Positions 19,265 through 28,844 are shown, counted from the stretch's first letter. The stretch: DNA of 64,000 nt from Paratrimastix pyriformis (GCA_027972325.1 JAPMOS010000114.1:62001-126000), one strand, 5' to 3'. A program made the numbers and translations. Notes: generated from the sequence alone by a model not told the origin.

Positions 19265-19930
19265 GTCACCTGCCCACTCTGCCACGGCGGCCCCGAGACC
19301 ATGTCCCACCTGCTGTCCGGCTGCGGCAGGTACCACGACTTCTACACGGCCCGCCACGACCGTGTGGTCCGCCGACTCTGGGCCTGGTTCGGCGGGCAAC
19401 GCGACTGGGTCACGCGGCATTATATGGGCGTGTCGGCAACCAACTGTGCGCCCGCCTTCCCACCCACCCTGCTGGCCAAGCTCCCCGCCGCCCTCCGCGA
19501 CGTGCACCCCGACCTGGTGTTGCAGTCCCGTGGCTCTGACGGCACCTGGTGGCTGCTCGACGTGGCCATCACTGGCCAGACCCACGACTGGCCGGCGCGG
19601 GCGGCGGCCAAGGCGGCCCACTACGTCGCCCTCTGCCAGGCCGTCACGGAGGCCACCGGGCAGCCCTGCCGCGCGGTGCCGGTGATCTTGTCGGCCCGAG
19701 GGACCGTGCCCCGGGCCACATGCCAGGCCCTGTCGCGGCTGACACCGGCCGACCCCCCTGCCGCGCGAACCGACCTCCAGCGGGCCCTCTCCTCCGTCTC
19801 GACCCTTCTGGTTCGGGACGCCCTCGCGCTCATGACCATGCGCAACGGCGCAGCTGCCGCGGCGGGCCCCGCGCCCTGGCCACGCCGTAGCGGCCGCCCA
19901 GGGCCCACGACCCGCCCCACCCGCCCCTGA
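19265..19930 (+). CDS. LINE C-terminus: CCHC finger and restriction-like endonuclease
   Basis: One frame reads through to the stop at 19930. It has the finger CPLCHGGPETMSHLLSGC (19271-19324), then about 60 residues later the nuclease-like core HPDLVLQSRGSDGTWWLLDV (PD, then D in LLDVAI), followed by a Lys in RAAAKAAHYVAL, the PD...D...K order of the restriction-like endonuclease of R2/NeSL/CRE-type LINEs. A conserved tail PVILSARGTVPRATCQAL follows and is also present in the second copy at 32.7 kb. It would nick the chromosomal target to prime reverse transcription. Confidence 0.65.
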   Translation, partial: VTCPLCHGGPETMSHLLSGCGRYHDFYTARHDRVVRRLWAWFGGQRDWVTRHYMGVSATNCAPAFPPTLLAKLPAALRDVHPDLVLQSRGSDGTWWLLDVAITGQTHDWPARAAAKAAHYVALCQAVTEATGQPCRAVPVILSARGTVPRATCQALSRLTPADPPAARTDLQRALSSVSTLLVRDALALMTMRNGAAAAAGPAPWPRRSGRPGPTTRPTRP

Positions 19931-20112
19931 GCACCCCTCCCATCACCCACACCCATCACTGGGCGGCCCCGCCACCAGGCGGGCCCCGGCCGGGAGGAGC
20001 CACCATACGGGTCATTTGGCCCGGCCCCCCCCGGAGTGTAACGCATGGCGCGAAGGCGCGAGTAACCTTTCTTCTTGAACTTGTCGCCTGCGCCCTCGCA
20101 AATACACAGCAT
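19931..20112 (+). other. LINE 3' untranslated region and end
   Basis: GC-rich 3' UTR of about 180 bp, ending with TGTAACGC, a GCGC-rich hairpin-like stretch, GAGTAA and the terminal CTCGCAAATACACAGCATGT. The same end occurs at 33.05-33.15 kb with different flanking DNA, which fixes the end to within a few bases. There is no poly(A) or microsatellite tail. Confidence 0.65.
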
Positions 20113-21402
20113 GTTCTCTCTCGACGATCATCGAGCTATCTTCCGGAGCATGGACCAGCTGAGCCGTCTTTCCTTCACTTCTACCATGATCCCTGAGTTT
20201 GGCAAACTTTTGGGTATTTGGTGGCCTCTGAGAAGCGCATCCCGTCGACCAAGTTGCTTCCAGCGCATCAGTTTGAGCATTCTACGGTCGGCGGGGGCGA
20301 TCAATCTCTGTGCTGCCAAAGCTTGCGCAATTGATTCAATTCATTTGTGGTGCCACCATTTTCAATTTGGAGTCTTCCAGCAAGCCCGTTACTGTATCGC
20401 GAGTATCGATGGCGACCCCGTTCCCGCCGACCTGTGGCTTCGGTGAACCCGTCCACTGCTTCGCCGCAATCCGGCCTGTGTCCAAAGTCACCGAGCACTG
20501 TCAAACAGCCTCCCGGAAAAGTGACCGCACATTGCATCGACCCTCAGCTGCCCCGCTTCAGCTTGGAGGTGGTACAGGTCGGCCACGTCCGCCATCCCCT
20601 GAACCTTCGCCAGCAAAGAAGAAGGACAGGGTTGAGGAGAAGGCTGACAGCAATCCTTTGCTGTGCGCCCTGCTGTTGCCCACCAGCAGCCCGCGCCGGT
20701 CGGGAATCCGTTCGCCAGGGTGCCGCCCCAGCCCCCACTGCATCTGCAGCAGCCCCCACTGCATCTGCACCAGCCCCACTGCATCTGCACCAGCCCCCAC
20801 TGCGACTCCCACTGTGGCCCCTGCCCATGCCCCTGCCCTGCCCCTGCCCATGTTGCCCCTGCCCATGTTGCCCCTGCCCATGCTGCCCCTGCCCATGCTG
20901 CCCTGCGCTTGTCCCTGCCCCAGCGCAAGGGCTTCTTGCCACGCCGAAGGGAGCCTCGCTCTGCCCCACGGATCTGGGGTTGAAGGGGCAGGGCGGCTCG
21001 AGTGCCCGCGGGACCGGACGGGCCGCGGAGGCGGGACTTTGGATGGTGGATCCGCCAACAACACGCCCCGATGTTCGTGTTCCGCACCAGTACCAGATGG
21101 TACATGGGGACGCGGATGCCCAACGCCCAGAAGTCCCAATGTAAGGGAATTGTGTTCCTTTCGGTTCAATCTTTTGTCCCGTTGTTCAGTCTTTTCCCTG
21201 ATTTATCTCCTCGATCCACCCTATTCCTTGGTCCCCTCCCCGTTCTTTTCTACCTCTCCCTGTCACCATAGCCCCCGCCCCTAGCCCTAGTTGCCCGCAG
21301 AATTGCGGGGACATGGGAGGGACTGGGGTCATGTTACCGGCTTCGGCCGGAATCGGGAGTTTTGCATCTCTATGTTGCAAACATGTATGACACACACACA
21401 CT
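20113..21402 (+). mobile_element. Family-A retroposon, 5'-truncated copy
   Basis: Homologous to the element at 47.24-49.19 kb (opposite strand): same protein-coding region from LDDHRAIFRSMDQLSRLSFT onward, same Pro/Ala repeats, same 3' UTR with the CCGGCTTCGGCCGG hairpin (21337-21350) and a final (CA)n (21390-21402). The 5' part is missing because the LINE tail abuts it at 20112. The coding region is shifted into several frames compared with the intact copy. The (CA)n end joins family-B gene sequence in the middle of its first exon, so this retroposon inserted into that gene. Confidence 0.75.
20117..21144 (+). pseudogene. Family-A protein, decayed copy
   Basis: Matches the 389-residue protein encoded at 47512-48681 from about residue 40 onward, but the reading changes frame several times and lacks the N-terminus. 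The segment from about 20.70 to 20.90 kb is a run of short repeats encoding Pro/Thr/Ala/Ser in the intact copy and Pro/Cys here. The tail MFVFRTSTRWYMGTRMPNAQ is recognisable just before the end. Function unknown. Confidence 0.65.
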
Positions 21403-23401
21403 CGCGGGATGACTCCTCGGAGGAGGAACCGCGAGGCCATTCGAGGAAACGTGCGCGCGCTGAACCCAAGTCATCCGCCGCCGCTGCAGCGCCGGCCTCG
21501 CCACTTCGCCTGGACACTGTCACCGAAGATGAAGCTGAGCAAGAGGGAGACCCAACGCGCCAGCCAGGAACACGAGGCGACCGAACAGGAACAAGAGGAG
21601 ATCCAACATGCCAGCCAAGATGCCGATCAACAGCACCCAGTCGTCTTCATTCCATCAGCCGAGCATTCTTCCAGCAGCGAACATGCGCGGGCGAGCGTGC
21701 TACCCGAGCCGCCCACCGCCGAGCCCGAGGCCCTGAGCCTGAGCAGACCACCGTGCCAGAGCAGACCACCGAGCCCGTGCCTGAGCAGACCACCATCGAA
21801 CCTGGGGAGACCACCACAACTGAACCCGAGGTGACTACCTCCGACCCTGTGCAGGCCACCACCACCGAACCCGCAGAACCCTCAGAACCCGAACCGGCGC
21901 AGTCCGAACTACAGCAAACCGGCACAGAACCGGAAGCCGCCGAGCAGTCCGTCCCTGGTGAACCCGAGCAGCTCGCCGAACCCGAGCAGCCCGCCGAACC
22001 TGAGCTGACCCCGAACCCGAGCAGACCGCAGCCCCTCCTCCGACGCCCTCAAAGCAGCCCCCCAACGCCGGACCGCCCCTCCGTCGTCGTCGCTTGCCCC
22101 TCCTCCGAAACCGAGGGCGGGTTCGCCTCCCAAGAAACTGCCCGACTCCATCCCGCCCAAGACGCCAGCACAGGCCCCCGGCTATCAAGAGGTCCGCTCC
22201 CGTTCCCCGACATCGATCCTGGCAACCCAGCGTTCACCGCCGCCGCCGGCTGCTGGTTCAATCGTTGCTCTCAAGACGCCTCCGCCTCCGGCATCCGTGC
22301 CTTCCAGAACCCCACGTGCAGCCCCTGTCGCGTCCTCCGCCTCACGTGCAGCCCCGGTCACCGCCACGAGCACTACTGCCACGCCTCCAGCAGTGGCTCT
22401 GGGTCGGGCTTCCGTGCCTCCCAGAACCCCACGTGCAGCCCCGGTCACCGCCACGAGCACGACTGCCACGCCTCCAGCAGTGGCTCCGGGTCGGGCTTCC
22501 GTGCCTCCCAGAACCCCACGTGCAGCCCCGGTCACCGCCACGAGCACGACTGCAAAGCCTCCAGCAGTGGCTCCGGATCGAGCTTCCGTGCCTCCCAGAA
22601 CGCCCCGCACCGCCACGAGTTCCACGTCATCAGTCCCTCCCACAACTTCGAGTCCTCATCAGCCTCTGTCGTCGTCGAACACCGCCCCCGCCCCTCAATC
22701 GGTCTGTTTTTCTGTTTTACCTCTTGTGGGTTCCTTAAAACCTCTCCTCCAGGATCTACCTCGTCTGGCAATCGGAGACAAAGGAAGTGTTGAAACTCAC
22801 TCGACAGGCATTTTACGAACGGATCTTTCCCAAGCTGCTGGCAAGTTGGTTCCCGAGCACAAACCATCTGAATCGCGGTCTCATCGTCCCTGTTCATTTT
22901 TCGAGACCATGGCTGAGTACCGACTCTCCGGTGCCATCTGTGTTGAGTTGCACAAGGTACTTAACCGGTTGGGACTCACCTTCGGAAAAATCCTGTTTTC
23001 GATGACCTGCGGTCAAAGTGCTGATATCGAGAAGACCTACCAGTTCCTGACTTCAAGAGCCTTGATGATTCTTGTGTGTCTGGATTCCTGAGGCTGCATT
23101 CGGCGTCGACCGTGCCGTCGATGGCCACATGAGGCTGGATGAGCTTGCCCTCTGGGAACGCACTTTCCCCTTCTACGTCAAGGTTTTTCATGACCGTTCC
23201 ATGTTGGAACTCACTGACTACTACGGAGAACAGTTCCCCAAGGTATTCCAGGCTTGCGAACGTGAATACCTCGCTCTCTCCGAAGACGAACGGAAGACCT
23301 ATGACTGGTCGATTCAGTGCCACAAGTTCCGCACCAACACCTGCTACCGCGAGATTCCGGCCCATTGGGACTGTCTCTTCAAGTTCACTGGGAACGCATA
23401 A
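21403..23401 (+). pseudogene. Family-B gene, copy 1 (unknown, two exons)
   Basis: Homologous to the gene at 55982-57945 on the other strand. Exon 1 (to 22701) encodes a Ser/Glu/Arg-rich start (SRDDSSEEEPRGHSRKR), a long Pro/Glu/Thr-rich middle and 63-bp-type repeats encoding AAPVTATSTTATPPAVAPGRASVPPRTPR-like units. It has lost its start codon to the family-A insertion and changes frame more than once. A 51-nt intron (22702-22752, GT...CTCCAG) is followed by exon 2, encoding [19 protein letters not shown] and WERTFPFYVK, and further on [19 protein letters not shown], ending at 23401. I recognise no known family in exon 2. Confidence 0.6.
22702..22752 (+). other. 51-nt intron in family-B copy 1
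   Basis: Starts GTCTGTTTTTCTG, ends CCTCTCCTCCAG. Introns at the same place, with near-identical ends, occur in the other three copies (24209-24262; 56633-56683 and 55448-55501 on the minus strand). Confidence 0.7.
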
Positions 23402-23723
23402 ACAACCCGAGACTTTTTTGTCTCTATCTCTCTCCGCCACCTTCTTCCCGCTTTCCATGTGTCCCTGTTTTTGAAAGAGTGGCTATTACCCCCTGGAGCC
23501 TAGTCGCATCGAGAAGACCGTTGATCTATTGTTCGACCATAACTTTTATCTTGTGCGGAACCCGTCAGCGTGGGTCCGTTCACCGAGAAGAGCGTGTGCC
23601 AGCCGTAGTTCGTCCTACAAGGGGAACAAAACAGAGATGGCGTGAGAAATAGTGCTTTCCTTGTGTCTGATTTTGAACTTCCTGGTTTTGAAAAGAGTGG
23701 CTGTTACCCCTGGAGTATCCCGC
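23402..23723 (+). other. Spacer between the tandem family-B genes
   Basis: About 320 bp, pyrimidine-rich at the start, without a supported gene. The phrase GAAAGAGTGGCTATTACCCC (near 23.48 kb) recurs, slightly changed, near 23.69 kb just before the next gene, so part of a 5' leader is duplicated. Confidence 0.5.
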
Positions 23724-25030
23724 ATGGAAACCGCCAAAATGCAGAGGAAGCACGCAAGTCATGCCATGCTTAGCAGACGGACTCGGTCTCGCCAGGTGAT
23801 CATTCTCGTCGAGGACGTTCCCGAGTCCCTTCCTGAGCCCCTTCCTGAGTCCCTTCCTGAGCCCCTTCCTGAGTCCCTTCCTGAGCCCCTTCCTGAGTCC
23901 CTTCCTGAGCCCCTTCCTGAGCCCCTTCCTGAGCCCCTTCCTGAGCCCCTTCCTGAGCCCCTTCCTGAGCCCCTTCCTGAGCCCCTTCCAGAGCCCCTTC
24001 CTGAGCCCCTTCCTGAGCCCCTTCCTGAGCCCCTTCCTGAGCCCCTTCCTGAGCCCCTTCCTGAGCCCCTTCCTGAGCCCCTTCCTGAGCCCCTTCCTGA
24101 GCCCCTTCCTGAGCCCCTTCCTGAGCCCCTTCCTGAGCCCCTTCCCGGCATGATGCCACGACAAGCCCCCCCGGCTACGAAGTCCGCTGCTCCCCCGCTC
24201 CTCAATCGGTCTGTTTACTGTTTTCCCTGATGTGTTGTGGGTTTCTCATGCCTCTCCTCCAGGACCTACGACTTCTTTCAACCGGAGGACAAGACCGAGG
24301 TGCACCTAAGCCGACAGGCTTTTTACGAACGGATCTTCCCCAAGCTGCTGGCAAGTTGGTTCCCGAACACGAATCATCTGAATCCCGGCCTCATCGTCCC
24401 CGTTCACTTTTTGAAGCCGTTGACTGAGTACCATTTCTCCGCTCCCATCTGTGTTGAGTTGCACAAGGTACTCACCCGGATGGTTCTCGCTTTCGGTGGC
24501 GTCCTTTTTTCCTTGACCAGCGGACGCTGTTCTGATACGTCGCAGACCTACAGGGGCCTGTCAGCAAGAGCCTTGCTCATTACCCTGCTCCTTGATTCCG
24601 AGGCTGCATTCGACATCGACCACCCCGTCGAGGGCCCGATGAGGCTCGATGAGATCGTCCTCTGGGAACGCTCTTACCCCTTCTACCTCAGGGGGTTCTT
24701 CGTGACCGTTCCCTGTTGGAGCGCACTGACTACTACGGAGAACAGTTCCCCAAGGTATTCCTGGCCTGCGAACGTGAATACCTCTCTCTCTCCGCGGACG
24801 AACGGAAGACCTATGACTGGTCGATTCAGTGCCACAAGTTCCGCACCAGCACCTGCTCGCGCGAGCTTCCTACCCTTTGGGACTTCCTCTTAACTGGGCC
24901 CCTTCCTCTGCCCCTTCCTGTCCTTGTGGCTGAGCCCGAACCCGTGCCGGAATCCGTGCCCCTTCCCGAGAACGTGCCGGTAGCCGATGATGACGAAGAT
25001 GAATGGTTTGCCGGCGATAAATTCGGATGA
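23724..25030 (+). CDS. Family-B gene, copy 2 (unknown, EPLP-repeat protein)
   Basis: Exon 1 starts at the Met at 23724 ([15 protein letters not shown]), goes through about 27 tandem EPLP units and ends at a 54-nt intron (24209-24262). Exon 2 encodes [39 protein letters not shown], then [19 protein letters not shown] and [20 protein letters not shown], and ends with an acidic tail ([16 protein letters not shown]). One frame change is needed within exon 2 near 24.70 kb. No recognised domain. Four copies in two tandem pairs, on opposite strands, argue for a gene family spread by duplication or carried by a mobile unit. Confidence 0.55.
23822..24149 (+). repeat. 12-bp minisatellite encoding EPLP
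   Basis: About 27 copies of GAGCCCCTTCCT, some with GAGTCCCTTCCT (ESLP). It lies in frame in exon 1 of family-B copy 2. The homologous tract on the opposite strand at 55.72-55.81 kb has only about seven copies, so the array length has changed recently. Confidence 0.9.
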
Positions 25031-25756
25031 CGACACTGGCAACAACGACTACAACGCCAACCCCCAAGGCGAAGACGAAGACGAAGACGAGTAATGAATC
25101 TGGTTCTCTTTTTGATCCGAAATTAGAGGCTCGACGTTTTCTCTCGAAAAAAGGAGGAGGAAGTGCGTCAGGGTGAAGCAAGGTGAAAGTGAAGCAAGGA
25201 GGATTTGGGAGGGTCTGTTCATGAAAACCCGCGGGCCCTCACTACAGACAGGCCGAGTGGGGAGGGTCTGTCCACGAAAACCCGGAGGCCAGAGCGTCGG
25301 GCTTTTTTCTATAGAAATCTCAATGTCTATAGCGTCCACAGAAACCCTGGAACACGCGCCCTCCACCACCTCCCCCCACTTCTTGCCCTTCTGACCCTCC
25401 TTCCCGTCCATCTGCTCTTCCTCTTCCCTCTGCCTCCCCAATCTCGTGTGCCGATCTTGGCGTCCGTGTGGTGCGTGCCGGGCGTCCTCCTTTTCCAACC
25501 CCGGATGGACCGGCGGTGAGAGACTTCTCGTGGTTGCGCGCGAGCACTGTCTATGTGTGCTACACCCACGCACGATAGTATGTCGGGAGTAAACCTCCCC
25601 CGTTCAGGCCTTTTTAAAATGTCTTTTCGTTCTTTTGTTTCATGGATGCGGGGGGTTCTGCGTGTTCTCTCTCTCCTGTCCGCTCCTTCCATTCCATGCG
25701 TCTGCTGCTGGTCTTCAGTGGACGAGTGCGTTGTCCATGTTGGTTGGTGGTTTATC
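25031..25756 (+). other. Family-B 3' region and unassigned DNA
   Basis: About 725 bp with no supported gene. A purine-rich start (GACGAAGACGAAGACGAAG) continues the acidic tail of the gene in another frame. Two related phrases GGGAGGGTCTGTTCATGAAA and GGGAGGGTCTGTCCACGAAA lie 56 bp apart. The rest is pyrimidine-rich. Confidence 0.4.
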
Positions 25757-25873
25757 GCATGTTACCCCCCCACTTCGGTGGGATGCACCCCCCGTTATGA
25801 GCTGATCAATACAGGGGGTGTTGGGCGGGGGACCCCTTTTGGGGTTTCTCCAAGTATCCAACACACACACACA
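25757..25873 (+). repeat. Solo family-A-type 3' end: UUCG hairpin plus (CA)n
   Basis: GCATGTTACCCC is followed by the perfect hairpin CCCACTTCGGTGGG (25770-25783, UUCG loop), about 75 bp of further sequence including a second hairpin-like GGGACCCC-TTTT-GGGGTTT, and a terminal run of CA repeats (25859-25873). The order TGTTACCCC, UUCG hairpin, (CA)n is that of the three family-A ends, although the stem bases differ (compensated), so this looks like the end of a related retroposon. Confidence 0.5.
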
Positions 25874-26285
25874 GCCTCACCTTCGTGATCTGCCTGCCCC
25901 TTATCTTCACACACTCTCCCATCGGCTCCACCCACTTCTCCTCGAGCAGCTGGTCCGGGTCTTCAGCTCCCTCCGCCTTATCCAACCACTCAATTAGCTT
26001 CACCGAATCCGCCCCTTTCCATCTCTCCCCCACGCATCCCGCCATCCCTGGGCATTCAAACACCAAGGGGTTCATGTGGTCCCTCACCCCACACCAACAC
26101 TTCCCATCCCCCTCCCCGTTGATGTAGAACCGGATGTTGGCCGTGATATACCGCTGCAGGTTTGCCATCATCGCCAGCTTCCCGGACATCTCGCACCTCA
26201 TCGTTTGCACGTTGATCCCTCCGTTGCGACTCTCTGCGTTAATTAACACAATCTCGTTTTTCTTTTTACGAGCCGCCCTCCACAT
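25806..26285 (-). pseudogene. LINE-like C-terminal fragment with zinc knuckle
   Basis: A 160-residue frame. NLQRYITANIRFYING leads to a knuckle CWCGVRDHMNPLVFEC (C-x-C-G-x4-H-x4-x-C) followed by RW, the pattern at the end of many LINE polymerase proteins. The last residues overlap the (CA)n end of the plus-strand unit and are not part of the original protein. No RT motif is found next to it, so this is a remnant of a second LINE type. Confidence 0.4.
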
Positions 26286-27100
26286 GCGACTTTTCCTCCC
26301 CCTCAGACAGGCATCTCAGAGGGCCAGATGCCTGAAATTCTAAAGATGAGCCGCCTCCCGTCCCAACAACCAACAAACCGTCGTTATTTCCAGCACCAAA
26401 CAGGGCCCACCTCCGAGGCAAAGCACTCTGTCCAGCCGGGAGACTCTGATCAAAGTTGGATTAGAAACTCTCCATCCATCTTCCTCCATCCACAGACCAA
26501 CAAGACATCGGCTAGACATACCACACCAACCTGAGGGCAGCCGCCACCCAATGCAGCCATCACACCAAGCCGGCACACCATCCAACCACCGTTGGAAAGT
26601 AGGGGCGCTCAGCCCACCAGAAAGCGCGGGAGAAAACAGCCATCCCAACCCCCGCCAACCCTCCTGATCCCATCTCTCTCCCGTCCACCACCGGCCCCAT
26701 CGCTCCTTCCAGAGGTCTTCCCCATCTCCGTACCAGCATTCCCAGTTCTCATTACCAGTCTTTATCCAACCCAGACAACCACGCTTCTCGCCCCTCTCTT
26801 TTTGATCAACTACATTTACCCCTTTCTTAATTCCCCACCCAATTCCCGTTCCCCTCCTTCTTGTCTGTGTCATCTCCACCCACTCCAATTTTACCTTCCA
26901 CCTCTCTCCCCCAATTCCACCAACTGTTCCACCCCTCAGTTGCATAATGATTCCCCTCCTCATTCCAACCAGGCCCCCACCCCCTTCTTTCCCTTTTCCC
27001 ATATCTCCTCGCCCCTTTCCCTCGTTTTTCGGTATTCTCGAATACATCGTGCCACCCAACCGTACTCGCAATTGCACGATCCACCTCTCCAATTGCGCCC
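26286..27100 (-). other. Degraded region between minus-strand remnants
   Basis: About 800 bp, C/T-rich on the plus strand and G/A-rich on the minus. The minus strand gives long Trp/Gly-rich frames with no recognisable domain; a plus-strand Pro-rich frame of 400 residues is equally unconvincing. Probably decayed repeat DNA. Confidence 0.35.
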
Positions 27101-27970
27101 ACCCCTTCCATTATTCTCCACCCAGTCCCCTTTTTGCACTCTTCACCAGCTCCCTTCCACTCGTTTTCAGACAGTACCAACACAGAAGGACAGGGAGAAA
27201 TGGGGGCCGATGATCACAGCAGCTGCCCACCCCCACGTGCCCGTCCACAACCCGCCCAGCTACCTCACTCACAGCCCACCCGTATCCGCAACAACAACAG
27301 CCCCCACTTCTTGCCCCCTCCGCGCCATAGCCCGGGCCCTGGGGACCTCGTCGGTCGGGATGCGGAGGACGAAGCCTCCGTCCCACCGCCCCGAATCCAA
27401 ATCGCGATCTTTCAATTTGATTTGGTCCGGGGCGGTGAGACCGCTCGTCGCAAACCACCGCATCACGTCGGCCACCGATCTGCAACCGGCCGGCCTCAGC
27501 ACGATGACCGTCTTGCCAGGCACATTCTCGAACTGCTCCGACCGCTCCCCGGCAAAAATCGGCCGGCGACCCGCCACGACCGATGGCCACACTGGCGGGC
27601 CCCTCACCACGCATAGCACTCGGAACACCTTCATCATAGGGTCTTGCACCTACCAAGAGATGATCATTCCCAACCCCCACCTGACAGACCTTGCCATGAA
27701 CTTGTTTCCCAGTCACAAAACAGCCGGGATTGGCTTCCCTAATCGCTTTCAGGAGCAACTCCAGGGAGAAGTCCCCAACAATCGTAGTGGCTGAGCGCGA
27801 CTCAGGTAATTCCTCCATTCGGTGGTCCAGGATGTCCAATCCCTTCACCCCACAAAACTTGTCCAATAGCTCTAAATCGTCTTCATAGATGAGCACCTCA
27901 AAGGAGGGGTAGGAGCCCTCCACAAGCGGCTCAGCGAATCCATCCCTCTCCATTGCCAATGTCAAGTTTC
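27100..27970 (-). pseudogene. Unknown coding remnant, possibly LINE ORF1-like
   Basis: Minus-strand reading from about 27970 gives a protein-like stretch NYRNLTLAMERDGFAEPL, then FEVLIYEDDLELLDKF, GLDILDHRMEELPESRSA and ANPGCFVTGKQVHGKV. In a neighbouring frame it continues with TVIVLRPAGCRSVADVMRWF and GRWDGGFVLRIP, which has an RRM-like ring. One frame change is needed near 27.63 kb. Its upstream end is cut by the end of the E1 retroelement at about 27.98 kb. Assignment to a LINE ORF1 is a guess. Confidence 0.35.
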
Positions 27971-28279
27971 GATAGTTGGGCGAGGATGAGGGTCCTACGG
28001 AGAGGGGACTGGTGCTCCAGTGAACGTCTTCGTGTTCCCCCCGACAACGAAAGAAATAATGAAAACCAAAAATAGCCATACACACCCCGGTTCGAGTCGC
28101 ACCCCAGAGAAATGAGGGCGGCGGGCGGGGAAGAGGTAGGCCAAAGAATAAATCACAAAAGGAAATCAGGGTTCACACCCCGAGGTGTAAAGAGAGAGAG
28201 AGAGAGGAAAGACGCCCCGCGCAAGAGAGGAAAGCAAAGCCCCAGAGGCGCTCAGAGGCGGGAAGGAAGAGCAGGCCGC

Positions 28280-28560
28280 TCAACGCTTGGGCGCGAAATG
28301 ACGCCGCTGGGTCGGTGCGGGAGCCGCCGGAGCGCCCTGGGCAGCAGCACGCGCAACGTACGGCCGGCGTGGCGGGCCACGGAAGCGTTGGAAGGGTGCA
28401 GCCGCAGGATGGGCCGCTGCGCCGGTCGGGGCCGCTGCGGCGGCGAAGCGAGAGCCACGGAAGAAGTTCCTCGCGTGCTTGCGGCCAGTCATCGGACTCT
28501 CCAGCTTCGCTGCCTTCAGCAGCGAGGCAGCTGCCTTGTTCCCGGCAATCTTGTCTGCAG
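28280..28560 (-). CDS. E1 small Arg/Ala-rich ORF between internal region and 3' terminus
   Basis: Fossil part. Encodes DKIAGNKAAASLLKAAKL, GRKHARNFFRGSR and a long Ala/Pro/Arg tail. The start resembles the E3 counterpart at 46.11-46.41 kb (RIAGNKAAAALFKAANL, GRKHQRGFFQRGRG). Basic, likely nucleic-acid binding. No known family. Confidence 0.5.
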
Positions 28561-28844
28561 CCCGCAAGACGAAGAAGGCGCCGGATCCACAGGGAAAGCC
28601 CAAACAACCCCGGCCAACAGAGCCCCAGAAGAAGGACACGGGAAGGGAGGAAGGGAAAAGAGAGAGAAGGTCGAAATGCATGTGATGAGGTGAGTGAGTG
28701 GACCCAAACCTTGCCGCGGAGCTCATAGCCCCGCCAGAACACTCAACGCCAGTAAGCCCTCATAGGGCGGCGGATCTTGGTCCCAACTGAACACAGGTCG
28801 GCCAATGCAATGAGATAGCGGAGGGTGGGTGGGTTCCGGAGCAC

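Larger units (their letters stand above)
12060..20112 (+). mobile_element. GC-rich LINE with protease, GIY-YIG, RT, RNase H and restriction-like nuclease
   Basis: Base composition changes abruptly at about 12.06 kb, and the plus strand then carries non-LTR-type RT motifs (DLTNAF, GVKQGDALSP, FADDL), RNase H, a CCHC finger and a PD-(D/E)xK-like C-terminus. Upstream lie a USP-like protease, a duplicated small domain and a GIY-YIG nuclease. The 3' end is set at 20112 by comparison with a second copy of the tail at 32.73-33.15 kb. The tail has no poly(A); it ends CTCGCAAATACAC-A/G-GCATGT. The 5' boundary is approximate. The domains are spread over all three frames (at least seven frame changes by eye), so this copy is either decayed or affected by indel errors in the assembly. 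RNase H together with a C-terminal restriction-like nuclease recalls the Dualen/RandI group, but the other domains do not. Confidence 0.8.

Noticed and set aside
23822-24149. CRISPR-like array
   Set aside because: Units of 12 bp without spacers; a protein-coding minisatellite in a eukaryote. The same applies to the 16-bp array at 59.0 kb.
23759-24205. Minus-strand GRGS/EGAQ repeat proteins
   Set aside because: Shadows of the 12-bp EPLP minisatellite on the coding strand, which has the conserved intron and start.
26592-27794. 400-residue plus-strand frame
   Set aside because: Ser/Pro/Thr-rich low complexity antisense to protein-like minus-strand stretches; no domain, start context or homologous copy in the window.
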